A stretch of DNA of 8,266 bases from Candidatus Methanoperedentaceae archaeon (GTDB lineage: Archaea > Halobacteriota > Methanosarcinia > Methanosarcinales > Methanoperedenaceae), in contig DAHXMQ010000235.1 of NCBI GenBank assembly GCA_027371625.1, forward strand, positions 1 to 8,266, given 5' to 3'. The position numbers were made by a program, and so were the translations under genes. A model generated the notes under the pieces. The model saw only the letters and a program-made list of their open reading frames with translations. It ran no database searches and was not told the origin of the DNA. Every line of letters begins with the position of its first letter. The first letter of the stretch is position 1. Shown here piece by piece: positions 6,666 to 8,266 of this stretch.

Positions 6666-6676
6666 GGTTATAAGTC
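6666..6676 (-). promoter_or_regulatory. TATA box for 361-aa gene
   Basis: On the minus strand GACTTATAACC is centred about 25 bases upstream of the ATG at 6646. Transcription would then begin at or next to the start codon, giving a leaderless mRNA. No Shine-Dalgarno sequence is visible before this ATG. The box lies in the 39-base gap after the 77-aa gene, so the 361-aa gene may be expressed independently. Confidence 0.5.
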
Positions 6677-6685
6677 ACTGACGGT

Positions 6686-6919
6686 TCAAGTCCCTGTGTC
6701 TTTCTTTTCTACAGCCTTTTGCAGGATGGTTTTTATCTCGCTTCTGATATCAATTCCCGCAGAATTGTCAAGATAAAAAAGTCCTTCTTTTATCCTGACT
6801 ATATCAGGGGAATTTTTTTGAAGCTCTGATATGGCATGGGTTAACATGCTGATGTCCTGCTTTTGTGCCGCACCTGTTATGAGTACGAATGAATCCCCTT
6901 GTCTTTCTAATCGTACCAT
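6686..6919 (-). CDS. Small hypothetical protein, 77 aa
   Basis: This protein is not recognised. It is a soluble 77-aa chain that seems to start with a beta strand (MVRLERQGDSFVLITGAAQ) and continue through a helix (ISMLTHAISELQKN). A short strand pair (IVRIKEGLFYLDN) and a Lys/Glu-rich C-terminal helix (SEIKTILQKAVEKK) follow. There is no Cys, signal peptide or membrane segment. Coding is supported by a canonical ribosome site, GGAGGT at 6926-6931, six bases before the ATG, and by a TATA box further upstream. It lies 86 bases after larA and 39 bases before the 361-aa gene, all on the minus strand. A role as a small partner of either neighbour is possible but not shown. Confidence 0.75.
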   Translation of the reverse strand: MVRLERQGDSFVLITGAAQKQDISMLTHAISELQKNSPDIVRIKEGLFYLDNSAGIDIRSEIKTILQKAVEKKDTGT

Positions 6920-6925
6920 AGTATT

Positions 6926-6931
6926 ACCTCC
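6926..6931 (-). promoter_or_regulatory. Strong ribosome binding site for 77-aa gene
   Basis: GGAGGT on the minus strand is six bases from the ATG and fully complementary to the usual archaeal 16S rRNA 3' tail. It is the only strong Shine-Dalgarno sequence seen before a gene in this window, and it fixes the start of the 77-aa protein. Confidence 0.7.
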
Positions 6932-6967
6932 GATGTATGCATCCAGTAGTTAATTCTACTCCATAGT

Positions 6968-6977
6968 TTATATAATT
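6968..6977 (-). promoter_or_regulatory. TATA box for 77-aa gene
   Basis: ATTATATAAA on the minus strand predicts a transcription start near 6946, which would leave a leader of about 26 bases containing the GGAGGT site. The box lies in the 86-base gap after the larA stop. The 77-aa gene therefore probably has its own leadered transcript. Confidence 0.5.
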
Positions 6978-7005
6978 TTGGTTCGATGACCTATACCGGA
7001 GCAGT

Positions 7006-8223
7006 CTAAAAAACAAGAGTGGAACCGCCATACGGCATAACGACTATTTTAGAATTCTCCCCATGTTTGGCAAGCGCCGCTGCCAGCGCATCTTCTAAAC
7101 TTGCAGGAATAAAATACGCTTTTCTTACCATCTCATCGGGCAGCGAAGACACAAGGTATAGATTGACTCTTTTCGATAAAGCTGCAATAAGGGCTGCTTT
7201 GTGCCCGCCCATAACGAATCCTGACTTGAACTTCTCAATCACTTCATCCCTGCCAAAGCGCAGCCACTCCTCAAACACCTTGTTTCCGTATCCTTCCCTG
7301 CACTCCGCAACAAGGATTATCGAACCCCCTTCCTTGACCGCGTTTTTGGCATGCTCAAGCGCCTTGTGCGACTGGAATATATCGATATCCTTCGGAAATC
7401 CTCCTGGTGAAACGATTAGAATATCGGCTGGATCAACCTTTACCTTCATTATTTTATCAAGAAAATCCACACCTCTTCGGTGCGCATCGATGTAATCCCC
7501 TGCTGCCGCAAAGATAATCTCTTTCCTGTCGTTCAATACCACATTCAGGATAAAGTCTATGCCTAAAAGCGAAGCTGCCTCCTCAATATCCAGCCTCACA
7601 GGGCTGTCAAGCCTTCCTGCACACGATTTTGGGTCGAGCATCAGGGCATGGTTTGCATCAATGCTCCTCTTTGAGGAGACTGCGGGAAGCGCGGATTTAG
7701 CTCCGCCTGAGTAGCCTGCGTAATAATGGAATTCGATGGTTCCGGTGCAGATCACAATATCAGCATCTGCAACAGGTCTGTATATCTCAACAGGCGTGCC
7801 TCTTGAGGTAGTGCCGAGGTAAACGCACTCATTAATATCGTGCTCGATACTCTTCACTTTGCCATATAATTCCCCCAGTATGGCTTTCTTTTCATCCTCT
7901 GTTTGCCTCCTGTGAATGCCAAGCCCGAATACAATAGTTACATCATTAACCCCGCCTTCTTTTAATTCAGCAATCAGGGAAGGAAGCAGCCTGGCAGTGG
8001 GTGTGGGACGGGTTGTATCATTGACGATAATCGCTGCCTTTTCGCCTGCCCTTGCTATCTCGGATAACCGTCTGGAATTAACAGGGGCATTAAGCGCTCT
8101 TTTTATCTCTTTTGCTTCATCGGGCAGAAAGACTTCCTTATTAGGTTTCACGACCTTGACCTGATACTTTTTGGGTATATCCACTGAAACCTGAGTGTTC
8201 CCGTAGGGCAGATGGTATAACAC
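7006..8223 (-). CDS. larA: LarA-family nickel-pincer racemase/epimerase
   Basis: A 405-aa protein of the LarA (DUF2088) family, which interconverts 2-hydroxy acid stereoisomers using a nickel-pincer nucleotide bound to a lysine. Motifs appear in order. NDTTRPTPT (68-76) is the substrate/cofactor loop. GLGIHRRQTEDE (100-111) carries catalytic H104. EFHYYAGYSGGAKSALPAV (164-182) carries catalytic H166 and cofactor-attaching K176. ANH (190-192) gives nickel ligand H192. The spacing H166-K176-H192 equals that of H174-K184-H200 in the Lactobacillus lactate racemase. Translation starts at GTG (8221-8223) because the next residues LYHLPYG match the family's N-terminus; the promoter just upstream predicts a leaderless mRNA. 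LarA homologues act on lactate, malate, aryl-lactates or sugar acids, so the substrate is not assigned. No larB, larC or larE is present here, so the cofactor must come from genes elsewhere. Confidence 0.9.
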   Translation of the reverse strand: MLYHLPYGNTQVSVDIPKKYQVKVVKPNKEVFLPDEAKEIKRALNAPVNSRRLSEIARAGEKAAIIVNDTTRPTPTARLLPSLIAELKEGGVNDVTIVFGLGIHRRQTEDEKKAILGELYGKVKSIEHDINECVYLGTTSRGTPVEIYRPVADADIVICTGTIEFHYYAGYSGGAKSALPAVSSKRSIDANHALMLDPKSCAGRLDSPVRLDIEEAASLLGIDFILNVVLNDRKEIIFAAAGDYIDAHRRGVDFLDKIMKVKVDPADILIVSPGGFPKDIDIFQSHKALEHAKNAVKEGGSIILVAECREGYGNKVFEEWLRFGRDEVIEKFKSGFVMGGHKAALIAALSKRVNLYLVSSLPDEMVRKAYFIPASLEDALAAALAKHGENSKIVVMPYGGSTLVF

Positions 8224-8241
8224 ACTTGCTTGAATGTAAGA

Positions 8242-8261
8242 CCCCGTATTTAAATACGGGG
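8242..8261. promoter_or_regulatory. Perfect 20-bp palindrome enclosing the larA TATA box
   Basis: CCCCGTATTTAAATACGGGG is a perfect inverted repeat. Beyond one A/A mismatch on each side, symmetry continues with AG (8239-8240) and CT (8263-8264). Its centre, TATTTAAATA (8247-8256), is a good TATA box about 27 bases upstream of the larA GTG. The GC arms sit where the BRE and the opposite flank would be. The element could be an operator that competes with TBP/TFB. Being symmetric, it could also serve a gene on the other strand beyond the window. Confidence 0.6.
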
Positions 8262-8266
8262 ACTGC

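Noticed and set aside
6683..6700. GGTTCAAGTCCC, resembling a tRNA T-arm
   Set aside because: No matching acceptor, D or anticodon arms are found around it, and it overlaps the end of the 77-aa gene.
7019..7495. Long open frame opposite larA on the plus strand
   Set aside because: It lies fully within larA on the other strand and is Ser/Ala-rich without motifs, as expected for a shadow frame.
7001..8266. GCAGTC at 7001-7006 and its reverse complement at 8261-8266 flanking larA
   Set aside because: Six-base inverted matches are expected by chance, and no target duplication or transposase accompanies them.
1..8266. CRISPR arrays, insertion sequences, rRNA, tRNA or phage genes
   Set aside because: I looked for regularly spaced repeats, transposase-like proteins and conserved RNA blocks on both strands and saw none.

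Overview
The window reads as chromosomal DNA from a euryarchaeon. The support is an archaeal-type UMP kinase, a V4R-domain protein, a LarA homologue, an MgtC/DUF4010 membrane protein, and archaeal TATA boxes about 25 bases upstream of several start codons, which suggests leaderless mRNAs. A methanogen or methanotroph relative in the Methanosarcinales (for example a Methanoperedens-like lineage) would fit the gene mix. That placement rests on family knowledge and general impression, not on a search.

Layout. Positions 1-189 hold no convincing gene, but contain a long-armed inverted repeat, a TATA box and a 12-bp palindrome at the expected transcription start. A 53-codon Cys-containing small gene (190-351) follows. 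It overlaps by 11 bases a radical SAM enzyme (341-1507) with an N-terminal PqqD-like peptide-binding domain and a complete SPASM cysteine set. This pair is the most interesting part of the window: it looks like a peptide-modification (RiPP-like) module. It converges on a minus-strand block: an unrecognised 200-aa protein with a ribbon-helix-helix-like N-terminus (1513-2115), a V4R protein (2187-2564) and UMP kinase pyrH (2657-3331). pyrH is divergent from a plus-strand pair: an MgtC/SapB-DUF4010 membrane protein (3427-4722) and a membrane-anchored Clp-fold serine protease of the SDH family (4744-5574). The protease gene overlaps tail-to-tail with a second minus-strand block: an unrecognised 361-aa protein with faint TraB-like traits (5561-6646), a 77-aa protein (6686-6919) and a LarA-family nickel-pincer racemase/epimerase (7006-8223). 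The larA promoter sits inside a perfect 20-bp palindrome near the window's right end.

How the genes work together. The small peptide and the radical SAM protein probably act as substrate (or partner) and modifying enzyme. pyrH is housekeeping pyrimidine metabolism. The DUF4010 protein and the protease are probably co-transcribed and both act at the membrane, but no shared pathway can be read from sequence. The LarA block lacks larB, larC and larE, so its cofactor supply must be encoded elsewhere. No rRNA, tRNA, CRISPR array, insertion sequence or phage gene was seen.
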